Origin: DATILL01 sp035476575
Lineage (GTDB): Bacteria > Actinomycetota > Actinomycetes > Mycobacteriales > JACQDL01
NCBI GenBank assembly: GCA_035476575.1
Contig: DATILL010000155.1
Coordinates: 1-46,893 of the forward strand
Direction of reading: 5' to 3'
Length of the DNA stretch: 46,893 nucleotides
Position 1 is the first letter of the stretch. Each line of letters begins with the position of its first letter. Shown here one piece after another: positions 7,050-14,219 of the stretch. The position numbers and the translations under genes were made by a program. Below the pieces are notes generated by a model. That model made no database searches, was not told the DNA's origin, and saw only the letters and a list, made by a program, of their open reading frames with translations.

Positions 7050-10000
7050 CCGCACCGGAGCGCCGGACGCTGATGCGCGGGATCGTCGGCAGCAGCCTGC
7101 GGTTCCGGTTCATCGTGGTCGCGGCGGCCGTCGGGATGATGGTGTTCGGCTTGGCCCAGCTCCCCCGGATGCGGGTCGACGTGTTCCCCGAGTTCGCCCC
7201 GCCGCGGGTGGAGATCCAGACCGCCTGTCTCGGCCTGTCCACCGCCGACGTGGAGTCCCTCGTCACCGTACCTCTCGAACAGGCCCTGAACGGCGTCGCG
7301 CGGCTCGCCGACCTGCGCTCCAAGTCGGTGCCGCAGCTCTCCTCGATCGAAATGATCTTCGCGCCTGGCACCGATCTGCTGGCCGCTCGCCAGCTCGTGC
7401 AGGAGCGGCTCGACACGGTCTCCCACACGCTGCCGACCTGGGCAGCTCCGCCGGTCATCCTGCCACCCGTGGCGGCGACCGGCCGGGCCGTGCAGATCGG
7501 GATGTCGTCGAAGGACCACTCGCTCATCGCGATGTCCATGATGGCCTACTGGACGATCCGGGCCCGCCTGCTGCGCGTCCCCGGCGTGGCCAACGTGGCC
7601 ATCTGGGGCGAACGGCTGCAGATGATGACCGTGCAGGTCGAGCCGGCGAAGATGACGGCACGCAACGTCGCCCTGGACGAGGTGATGGAGGCTACCGCGG
7701 ACTCGGTGGACTCCGGCCTGCTCAAGTTCTCCACTGGCTCGGTGATCGGCACCGGGGGGCTGATCCAGACGTCGGCCCAGCAGGTGGGCATCCGGCACGT
7801 GCTGCCCATCATCGCACCGGCGGACCTGGCCCGGATCCCGCTGCGGGCCAAGGACGGCGCGCGGCTGCGGATCGGCGACGTGGCCAAGGTCGTCGAGACG
7901 CACCAGCCGCTCATCGGCGACGCGGTGATCAACGACGGCCCGGGGCTGCTGCTGGTGGTGGAGAAGCTGCCCTGGGCCAACACCATCGAGCTGACCCGGG
8001 GCGTGGAAGAGGCGATCAAGGCGCTGCAGCCCGGCCTGCCCGGTGTCCAGTTCAACACCAAGATCTTCCAGCAGGCGAGGTTCATCGACACCGCGATCCA
8101 TAACCTGCGGCAGGCCCTGCTGCTCGGCTTCCTGCTCGTCGTCGTGATCCTCGTCGCGTTCCTCTTCGAATGGCGGGTCGCGCTGATCAGCCTGGTCACG
8201 ATCCCGCTGGCGCTGATGGCGACCATGCTGGTGCTGCACTGGCGCGGCGCCACCGTGAACACGATGACGCTGGCCGGGCTTGTGATCGCCTTGGGCGCCG
8301 TCGTCGACGACGCGATCATCGACGTCGAGAACATCCTGAGACGGCTGCGCCAGAACCGCCGTGAGGGCACCGGGAAGTCCACCGCCGCCACGATCCTCGA
8401 CGCCTCGGTCGAGGTCCGCGGCCCGATCGTGTACGCGACGCTGATCATCGTCGCGGCGGCCGTGCCGATCTTCCTGCTGTCGGGCCTGACCGGCGCGTTC
8501 TTCCGGCCCCTCGCGCTGTCCTACACGCTGGCGATCGTCGCCTCCATGGTGGTGGCGCTGACCGTGACGCCGGCCCTGTGCCTCATCCTGCTGCGCAACG
8601 CGCCGGTCGAGCGGCACGAGTCGCCGCTGGTGCGTTGGCTGCAGCGCCGGTACACCGCGCTGCTGTCCCGGATCATCGGCCGGCCGCGCGGCGCCTACGT
8701 CACCTTCACCGCGATCACGGTGGTCGGCCTGCTGGTGGTGCCCCAGCTCGGGCAGTCGCTGTTCCCCACCTTCAAGGAGCGGGACTTCCTGGTCCACTGG
8801 ATCGCGCTGCCCGGCACGTCCGCGGCCGAGGAGGAGCGGACGACGATCCAGGTCAGCCGCGAGCTGCGGGCCATCCCGGGAGTGCGCAGCTTCGGCTCCC
8901 ATATCGGCCAGGCCTTCCTGGGCGAGGAGATCGCGGGGGTCAACTTCGGCGAGCACTGGATCAGCGTCGACGACTCCGTCGACCTGGAGCAGACGCTGCG
9001 GTCGATCCGGGCGGTCCTCGACAAGTACCCGGGTCTCTACCGGGACGTGCTGACGTACCTGAACGAGCGGATCGAGGAGGTCCTCACCGGCGCCAAGGAG
9101 GCCATCGTCGTCCGCGTCTACGGACCGGACCTGAACGTCATCCGCGGCAAGGCGGCCGAGGTGGAGAAGATCCTCGCTGCCATCCCCGGCACCGTCGACA
9201 GCCACGTGGACCTCCAGGTCGACGTACCCCAGGTCGAGGTCGAGGTCAACCTCGCCAAGGCCGCCCGGTACAAGCTGAAGCCGGGCGACGTGCGGCGTGC
9301 GGCGTCCACGCTGGTGGCCGGCGAGGAGGTCGGCGACATCTTCCGCGCCGGTAAGGCGTACGACGTGGTGGTGTGGAGCACGCCCGAGACCCGGGCGAAC
9401 GTGAACAGCATCAGCAAGCTGCTCATCGACACGCCGTCGGGACAGCGGGTCCGGCTCGGCGACGTGGCCACGGTGCGGGTCCGGCCGATCCCGAACCTGA
9501 TCGAGCGGCAGGCTGACTCCCGGCGGATCGACGTCGCCTCCAACGTGGCCGGGCGCGACCTCGGGTCGGTGGTGCACGACCTCAACGTCAAGCTGGCGGG
9601 CGTGCAGTTCCCGCGCGGCTACCACGCCGAGGTGCTCGGGGAGTACAAGGAGCGGCAGGCCGCCACCAGCCGCCTGTACGTCCTGGCGATCGGCGCCGGC
9701 CTCGTGATCTTGCTGCTGCTCCAGGCGTCGTTCGGGAGCTGGAAGCTGTCCCTGCTCGCCTTCCTGACGCTGCCGATGGCCCTGGTGGGCGGGATCCTCG
9801 CCGCGTACGGCACCAGCGCCGTCATCTCGCTCGGGTCGCTGGTCGGGCTGTTCACCGTCTTCGGGATCGCCGCCCGCAACGGCATCCTGCTGGTCAACCA
9901 CTGCCAGCACCTAGAGAAGCACGAGGGGGAGACCTTCGGGCCCGCGCTGGTGCTGCGCGGGGCCCGGGAGCGGCTCTCCCCGATCCTGATGACGTCGCTG

Positions 10001-10216
10001 GCGACCGGGCTGGCCCTGGTGCCGCTGGTGGCGCTCGGCGACCGCCCCGGCCACGAGATCGAGTACCCGCTGGCCATCGTCATCCTCGGCGGCCTGGTCA
10101 CCTCGACCCTGCTCAACCTGTTCGTGCTGCCGTCGCTCTACCTCCGTTTCGGCCAGCGCCGACCTTCGCGGCAGCGGCGGCGAGCCATCGAGAAAGGCGT
10201 GCCCAATGTCCAGTAA
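7046..10216 (+). CDS. RND-superfamily efflux permease, CusA/CzcA-like (second of pair)
   Basis: A 1056-residue paralogue of the permease at 3449, with the same architecture and the same N-terminal block (LMRGIVGSSLRFRF, then RMRVDVFPEFAPPRVEIQT). It keeps the canonical RND motifs better than its partner: TM4 GAVVDDAIIDVENILRRL (about residue 417) and TM10 GIAARNGILLVNH. It ends with a typical LPSLYLRFG terminus. The ATG at 7046 overlaps the adaptor stop by 4 nt. An internal ATG at 7073 is also possible, because alignment to the paralogue begins there. In Gram-negative bacteria some RND pumps (MdtBC) are heteromers of two paralogous permeases; a similar arrangement is a reasonable hypothesis here. 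The substrate is unknown. Confidence 0.9.
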   Translation: MTAPERRTLMRGIVGSSLRFRFIVVAAAVGMMVFGLAQLPRMRVDVFPEFAPPRVEIQTACLGLSTADVESLVTVPLEQALNGVARLADLRSKSVPQLSSIEMIFAPGTDLLAARQLVQERLDTVSHTLPTWAAPPVILPPVAATGRAVQIGMSSKDHSLIAMSMMAYWTIRARLLRVPGVANVAIWGERLQMMTVQVEPAKMTARNVALDEVMEATADSVDSGLLKFSTGSVIGTGGLIQTSAQQVGIRHVLPIIAPADLARIPLRAKDGARLRIGDVAKVVETHQPLIGDAVINDGPGLLLVVEKLPWANTIELTRGVEEAIKALQPGLPGVQFNTKIFQQARFIDTAIHNLRQALLLGFLLVVVILVAFLFEWRVALISLVTIPLALMATMLVLHWRGATVNTMTLAGLVIALGAVVDDAIIDVENILRRLRQNRREGTGKSTAATILDASVEVRGPIVYATLIIVAAAVPIFLLSGLTGAFFRPLALSYTLAIVASMVVALTVTPALCLILLRNAPVERHESPLVRWLQRRYTALLSRIIGRPRGAYVTFTAITVVGLLVVPQLGQSLFPTFKERDFLVHWIALPGTSAAEEERTTIQVSRELRAIPGVRSFGSHIGQAFLGEEIAGVNFGEHWISVDDSVDLEQTLRSIRAVLDKYPGLYRDVLTYLNERIEEVLTGAKEAIVVRVYGPDLNVIRGKAAEVEKILAAIPGTVDSHVDLQVDVPQVEVEVNLAKAARYKLKPGDVRRAASTLVAGEEVGDIFRAGKAYDVVVWSTPETRANVNSISKLLIDTPSGQRVRLGDVATVRVRPIPNLIERQADSRRIDVASNVAGRDLGSVVHDLNVKLAGVQFPRGYHAEVLGEYKERQAATSRLYVLAIGAGLVILLLLQASFGSWKLSLLAFLTLPMALVGGILAAYGTSAVISLGSLVGLFTVFGIAARNGILLVNHCQHLEKHEGETFGPALVLRGARERLSPILMTSLATGLALVPLVALGDRPGHEIEYPLAIVILGGLVTSTLLNLFVLPSLYLRFGQRRPSRQRRRAIEKGVPNVQ

Positions 10217-11144
10217 ACGGAGCGCCGGCTTAGCCGGGGCCATCACCCTCGGGGTCATCCCGCTGCTTCTCGTGGGTTGCGCCGACCCACGAGGCGCCGC
10301 CGGTCAGGCAGCCGGTACGACAGCGGCAGGTACCACGGCAGCCAGCCCCATGGCCGCTGTCCTGTCCACGACCTCCGCTACCCCGCAGCCGCCGCGGTTC
10401 GACCCGGCCGACTTCACCCACCCGGCCAGGATCAACAACAAGTGGTTACCACTGGTGCCCGGGACCCAGTTCACCCTCGACGGGCAGCTCGTGAGCGACA
10501 CCGGTGAGCTCGTCCCGCACCGCGTGGTGCTCACCGTCACCGACCTGACCAAGGTGATCGGCGGGGTGCGGACGGTCGTCCTCTGGGACCGGGACTTCAA
10601 CGCGGGCCAGCTCGCGGAGGCCGAGCTCGCCTTCGAGGCGCAGGACAACACCGGGAACGTCTGGAACATCGGCGAGTACCCGGAGGAGTACGAGAATGGG
10701 ATGTTCACCGGCGCCCCGAGCACCTGGATCAACGGTGTGGCGGGGGCCAAGGGTGGCTATGGAATGCTGGCGGCACCTGCGGTGGGCACCCCCGTCTACG
10801 TCCAGGGGAGCGTGCCCGCGATCAAGTTCCTCGACTACGCACAGGTGTCCAAGACCGGCCAGCAGGTCTGCGTCCGGCTCGGCTGCTACCGCGACGTCCT
10901 GGTGGTCGACGAGTGGAGCCCGCTCGACCCGACCAGCGGCCACCAGCTCAAGTACTACGCGCCGGGCGTAGGCAACATCCGGATCGGCGCCGTGGGCGGC
11001 GAGCAGCAGGAGTTCCTGGAGGTGACCAAGATCGTGCACCTGAGCCGGAACGAGCTGGCGGCGGCCCGGGCGGCGGCCCTGGCGCTGGACAAGCACGCCT
11101 ACGAGGTCAGCAAGGTGTACCGGGGCACCGCCCCCGCCGGGTGA
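10206..11144 (+). CDS. secreted lipoprotein, last gene of the RND operon
   Basis: A 312-residue lipoprotein with signal peptide and lipobox LLLVGC (Cys25), an Ala/Thr-rich linker (about 27-55), and a globular domain beginning DPADFTHPARINNKWLPLVP. The opening resembles a family of uncharacterised actinobacterial extracellular proteins whose shared feature is an 'NPYFPL..G' type motif; no enzymatic residues are obvious to me. Two Cys residues (QVCVRLGCYRDV, about residue 220) could form a disulfide. The ATG lies inside the end of the upstream permease (11-nt overlap), with GAGAAAGG as RBS, so it is co-translated with the pump. It may be a substrate-capture or accessory subunit; this is inference. 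Confidence 0.75.
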   Translation: MSSKRSAGLAGAITLGVIPLLLVGCADPRGAAGQAAGTTAAGTTAASPMAAVLSTTSATPQPPRFDPADFTHPARINNKWLPLVPGTQFTLDGQLVSDTGELVPHRVVLTVTDLTKVIGGVRTVVLWDRDFNAGQLAEAELAFEAQDNTGNVWNIGEYPEEYENGMFTGAPSTWINGVAGAKGGYGMLAAPAVGTPVYVQGSVPAIKFLDYAQVSKTGQQVCVRLGCYRDVLVVDEWSPLDPTSGHQLKYYAPGVGNIRIGAVGGEQQEFLEVTKIVHLSRNELAAARAAALALDKHAYEVSKVYRGTAPAG

Positions 11145-11164
11145 GGACCTCTCGTACGCCGTAC

Positions 11165-11170
11165 TACATT
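11165..11170 (+). promoter_or_regulatory. TACATT -10-like element of the orphan antitoxin
   Basis: TACATT ends 6 nt before the ATG at 11177, with no Shine-Dalgarno sequence between, as expected of a leaderless gene. GTACGCCGTAC just upstream (about 11155-11165) is an inverted repeat that may be the autoregulatory operator. Confidence 0.4.
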
Positions 11171-11176
11171 TGCCGC

Positions 11177-11365
11177 ATGAAGGTCATCAGCCAGAGGGAG
11201 CTTCGGGACAACCCGGATGCGGTCATGGACACCGTAGAGGCCGGTGAGACCTATCACGTCACCCGCAACGGCGTTGTGGTCGCCGAGCTGCGCCCACTGT
11301 CCCGTAGACCGCGCCTGAGCGCCGAGGAGCTGGTCGAGCGGTACAAGAAGCTGCTCCTGGGGTGA
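11177..11365 (+). CDS. Phd/YefM-type antitoxin, apparently without its toxin
   Basis: A 62-residue protein with the Phd/YefM N-terminus: MKVISQRELRDNPDAVMDTV, then GETYHVTRNGVVVAELRPL. These antitoxins dimerise, bind their own promoter through the N-terminal half, and neutralise a PIN or RelE-like toxin through the C-terminal tail (here SAEELVERYKKLLLG). No PIN or RelE-like frame follows; the next 250 bp hold only a short unrecognised ORF (11376-11558). The start is supported by the -10 at 11165-11170. It is therefore an orphan or a remnant of a lost pair, at the left edge of the low-GC accessory block. Confidence 0.8.
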   Translation: MKVISQRELRDNPDAVMDTVEAGETYHVTRNGVVVAELRPLSRRPRLSAEELVERYKKLLLG

Positions 11366-11618
11366 ATTTACCCATATGGTCAATACCTGTCCGAGCTACG
11401 CGGGACCCGCAAGAGCCGACTGCGCCACCAACTGGAGCGAGACCCCTGCGACGAGCCCAACGAGTCTGCGCTACACCACCCGCAGCACCACCGACCCCGG
11501 AACCCGCCAGGTCACCCGCACCATCGAACTCCAGCCCCTGAAACCCCGGCCGGCCTAACTCATGGCCATTGTGCCCAGCCCGAAACAGCGAGTCGCGCTG
11601 CCATCGAGCTTCAAGCGG
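11366..11618. other. gene-poor stretch with a possible gene remnant
   Basis: The only plus-strand ORF (11376-11558, 60 codons) has no RBS and its N-terminal half looks random. Its C-terminal half (RYTTRSTTDPGTRQVTRTIELQ) looks more protein-like, and the preceding frame reads YLSELRGTRKSRLRHQLERD, so a frameshifted remnant of an unidentified gene is possible. I do not recognise a family. Confidence 0.25.
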
Positions 11619-12992
11619 CTAACACCTGGCCTCCCACAGGGAGGAGATGGGGAGCGAGACGAGCCGGTCGCCGAAAGTGATGCTGCCCTGGCGGCCGGTG
11701 TGAAGAACGACTCCCCGCGTGAACTGGGGGCCGAGCAGGTCACGCAGAGCAGCGAGCCCGCGGAAGTCTTCCGCCGTCACGGTGTCCTTCGCCTTGGCCT
11801 CGACCCCGACAACCTGCCCATCATCGCGTTCGATGACCACATCGACCTCCGCACCGCCGCTGACCCGCCAGTGGTGTAGGCGTACGGCGGTGTCGCTCCA
11901 GGTGGACTGCTTGGCCAGCTCGTTGACGATAAAGGTCTCGATCAAGGGTTCGCGAGCGGGCGTGACCGGCAGCGCCAGCGACTCCGGGGAGATGCCCAGC
12001 AGGGGCGCCGCCAGCCCGGTGTCGGTGAGGTGCAGTTTCGGGTGCTTGACTACTCGGGCAGTCATGTTTCGGGACCAGGCGGGCAGACGGTGGATCAGAA
12101 AGACCGCTTCCAGGAGCTCCAGATACCGGTTTACGGTGCCGCGGTGCAGGCCGGTCTTGTTGGAGGTGTTGGCGCTGTTGTGCTCCTGGGCCGTTATCGA
12201 CGCGAGGTAGGAAAGCAGTGAGGCAATGGCGCTTGGCTCGTTGACTCTGGCCATCTCACGTATGTCTCGCTCGGAGATGGCCTGTACGTAGCTTCGGAAC
12301 CATGCTCGGCGAGCGCGGGCAGTCCGCATCAAGGCAGGCTCGGGAAAGCCACCTCGGCAGACTCGGGTGAAGTAGTCAAGGCGGTCTACCGCGGATGTTT
12401 CCAGGCCCGCCAACGAGCTGGGATCGGCGAAGATGATGTCGATGAAGCGGTCGGACCTTCCCTCGAGCTCTCCCGGGGAGAACGGCCAGACGTCCACCAC
12501 AGCCACCCGGCCGGCCAGCGACTCCGACAGGCTCGGCGTTGTCAGGAAGCGCGTCGAGCCGGCCAGCACGTAACGCCCCGGAGTCGGCTTGGCGTCGACC
12601 TCCGCCTTGATCGCTCGTAGCAGCGGATCTCCACCCCGTTGAACCTCGTCGATGAACCGGGGCTTGGTACCGCTGCTGGCGAACGACACCGGATCGGCGG
12701 TCGCCGCCTGAAGCAGCTGCTCATTGTCCAGGTTGAGGAGCGTTCCGCCTAGCTGGCGATGGATCGCGTCGAGCAAGGTGCTCTTCCCAGCCTGGCGCGG
12801 ACCGTTGAGGACCACCCCGCGAAAGGTTGACAGGTGCTCCCGCATGACGGCATAGCACGCGCGGGAGGTTCGGTTCGGCCACGTGTCTTCCTGGCTGGCT
12901 GAGATGTCGACCCAGTGTACATTTCCCAGGGCGCTGAGTATACATTTCACAGAACCTTGCGTGTACATTTCCCGGAGCCCGGGAGCCGACAT
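11619..12992 (-). CDS. DUF4143-family ATP-binding protein (AAA_14 + DUF4143)
   Basis: Up to 457 residues. The P-loop NTPase domain has NGPRQAGKST (about residues 63-72) and a Walker-B-like RFIDEVQRG (about 112-120), followed by a sensor-like stretch LAGSTRF. The C-terminal DUF4143 domain ends in a nuclease-like core, AEVDVVIERDDGQVVGVEAKA, which matches a PD-(D/E)xK pattern (E-V-D ... E-A-K). Family members are widespread and mobile; their cellular role is not established. The start is uncertain: ATG 12992, ATG 12968 and GTG 12950 are all in frame, and homology begins near residue 38 (WPNRTSRACYAVMREHLSTF). All three starts lie in or beside the 23-bp-period repeats. Base composition is lower in GC than the core genes, suggesting transfer. 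Confidence 0.85.
   Translation of the reverse strand: MSAPGLREMYTQGSVKCILSALGNVHWVDISASQEDTWPNRTSRACYAVMREHLSTFRGVVLNGPRQAGKSTLLDAIHRQLGGTLLNLDNEQLLQAATADPVSFASSGTKPRFIDEVQRGGDPLLRAIKAEVDAKPTPGRYVLAGSTRFLTTPSLSESLAGRVAVVDVWPFSPGELEGRSDRFIDIIFADPSSLAGLETSAVDRLDYFTRVCRGGFPEPALMRTARARRAWFRSYVQAISERDIREMARVNEPSAIASLLSYLASITAQEHNSANTSNKTGLHRGTVNRYLELLEAVFLIHRLPAWSRNMTARVVKHPKLHLTDTGLAAPLLGISPESLALPVTPAREPLIETFIVNELAKQSTWSDTAVRLHHWRVSGGAEVDVVIERDDGQVVGVEAKAKDTVTAEDFRGLAALRDLLGPQFTRGVVLHTGRQGSITFGDRLVSLPISSLWEARC
12915..12973. repeat. three 13-bp direct repeats at exact 23-bp period
   Basis: GTGTACATTTCCC (12915-12927), GTATACATTTCAC (12938-12950) and GTGTACATTTCCC (12961-12973) start exactly 23 bp apart; the 10-bp spacers differ. 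The period is not a multiple of 3, so the repeats cannot reflect a repeated peptide. They cover the start region of the DUF4143 ATPase gene. On the minus strand the middle copy supplies TATACT, a perfect -10 hexamer (12937-12942). An array of operator half-sites is the simplest reading. Confidence 0.8.
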
Positions 12993-13039
12993 CTGACAGG
13001 TCGGTCAGCCGACACATGAGTCACCGACAGGTCTGGGGG

Positions 13040-13283
13040 CCCGCTGAGGTCTTCGGTGCGGACGGTCGCGCTGGCCTTGGTCTCGATGCCGATCACTCGG
13101 CCGTCCGATGTCTCGACTACGGCGTCGACCTCGAGGTTTGTCCCTGGTGCGGTAGTGGAGGCGGGCGCGCTCCTGTGACCAGGTCAGTTGCCGGGCGAGT
13201 TCCATGAGCACGAGGTTCTCGATCATGGCGCCGGCCGCGCCGCCCGGGTCGGCGAGGCGGTTGGGGTCCTGGCCGATGAGGTG
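13040..13283 (-). pseudogene. frameshifted C-terminal remnant of a second DUF4143 ATPase
   Basis: Read on the minus strand, frame one gives HLIGQDPNRLADPGG then IENLVLMELARQLTWSQERA. After about 13136 the frame shifts and continues LEVDAVVETSDGRVIGIETK and ASATVRTEDLSG. The two pieces correspond in order to the end of the intact DUF4143 protein next door (ETFIVNELAKQSTWS, then AEVDVVIERDDGQVVGVEAK). Counting residues between the Arg and EVD in both copies implies a one-base insertion near 13133-13137. The N-terminal ATPase part and the extreme C-terminus are missing. It is a dead gene fragment lying just upstream of the intact copy in the same orientation. Confidence 0.8.
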
Positions 13284-13373
13284 ACACGCGCTCGTCCCCG
13301 GCCTTCTTGGCTCCCTTCAGCTCCGGGGTAAGGGGTCGGGCTGCTCCACGCACACGCCAGGGCCGATGGTTTC

Positions 13374-14219
13374 CTACGGCAGCAGGTCGTGCCTCCGTGT
13401 CGCGGTTTCAAGATCGGTCCGGAACTGATCCAGGTCGGCGAGGGCGTAGAGCCCGTCGATCCGGCGCGACCCCGAGAGCGCGTACATGCGCCGGAAGTCG
13501 CCCATCCGGCGAAGCCAGCCGATGCCATCGACCACAGCGAACACATACTGGTGGGCGAACCGAACGTTGGCCATCTCGGTGACCTCGCTCACGGCAGCCG
13601 TCAGCTTTGACCCGGTCGAGTCGAAGCCCTTGCAGGCAACGGTGATGAGTGCGGCCGTGAAGTTGGGCACCACGAGGTCGGCCGGGCCGGTCTCCCCGTT
13701 ACGACCTACGAAACGCCCACGCATCGCGTACGGCAACCCGAGGTCCTTTACGATGCCCTCGACCGCATTCTCGATGAGGCGACCAGCCTCACCGGCACTG
13801 CTCGCCGTCTGTCGAGACGTTCCCCGAGCAGCCAGGATGTCGCCGAACCCGTAGGCGCGATTGCGTTGCTGCGTGAGGGCATCGAGGATGGCGAACTCGT
13901 CCTCCAACCACGCGACGAGGCCAGCCGGGTCATCGGTCGCGGCTTTGGCCCAGCTAGATGTGCCGAACCGAGAGCGCAGGAGGTTGTGCAGCTTCTCCTG
14001 CGATAACCCAACCGCGAGCCCGAGGCCGTTCACGTCCCGGGGACGTGCCGCCACCCAGGCGGTCAGTGAGTCCAAGTCGATCGTGGCGAGGGCATCGAGG
14101 CTCACCCCAGCATCGCGGATCGCCTCGGCTCCCGGTGACGCCGCAGTGGGGTCAACATGAGCTGTCAGGCGGCGAAGCCGCGCGAGATAATCCAGGAGTT
14201 CCTTGGAGTCGTCAGGCAT
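13374..14219 (-). CDS. putative type II restriction endonuclease
   Basis: A 281-residue soluble protein whose start codon overlaps the stop of a DNA adenine methyltransferase by one base (TGATG), the arrangement of a coupled modification-restriction pair. The C-terminal third looks like a nuclease core: GPADLVVPNF (about 178-187) then ITVACKGFDSTGSKL (about 191-205). This suggests a degenerate PD-(D/E)xK site in which Asp and Lys are kept but the middle acidic residue is Ala-Cys. The end (VDGIGWLRRMGDFRRMYAL, then IDGLYALADLDQF) resembles the tail seen in several type II enzymes. The N-terminal 120 residues are helical and unrecognised. The endonuclease call rests mainly on context; cleavage specificity is unknown. 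GC is about 60%, below the core genes. Confidence 0.65.
   Translation of the reverse strand: MPDDSKELLDYLARLRRLTAHVDPTAASPGAEAIRDAGVSLDALATIDLDSLTAWVAARPRDVNGLGLAVGLSQEKLHNLLRSRFGTSSWAKAATDDPAGLVAWLEDEFAILDALTQQRNRAYGFGDILAARGTSRQTASSAGEAGRLIENAVEGIVKDLGLPYAMRGRFVGRNGETGPADLVVPNFTAALITVACKGFDSTGSKLTAAVSEVTEMANVRFAHQYVFAVVDGIGWLRRMGDFRRMYALSGSRRIDGLYALADLDQFRTDLETATRRHDLLP

Noticed and set aside
6956..9910. 984-codon ORF on the minus strand
   Set aside because: Antisense shadow of the second RND permease; low-complexity His/Asp/Arg/Gln-rich sequence without a fold signature.
12915..12973. CRISPR-like array
   Set aside because: Only three 13-bp repeats with 10-bp spacers and no cas genes; the geometry fits operator sites, not CRISPR.
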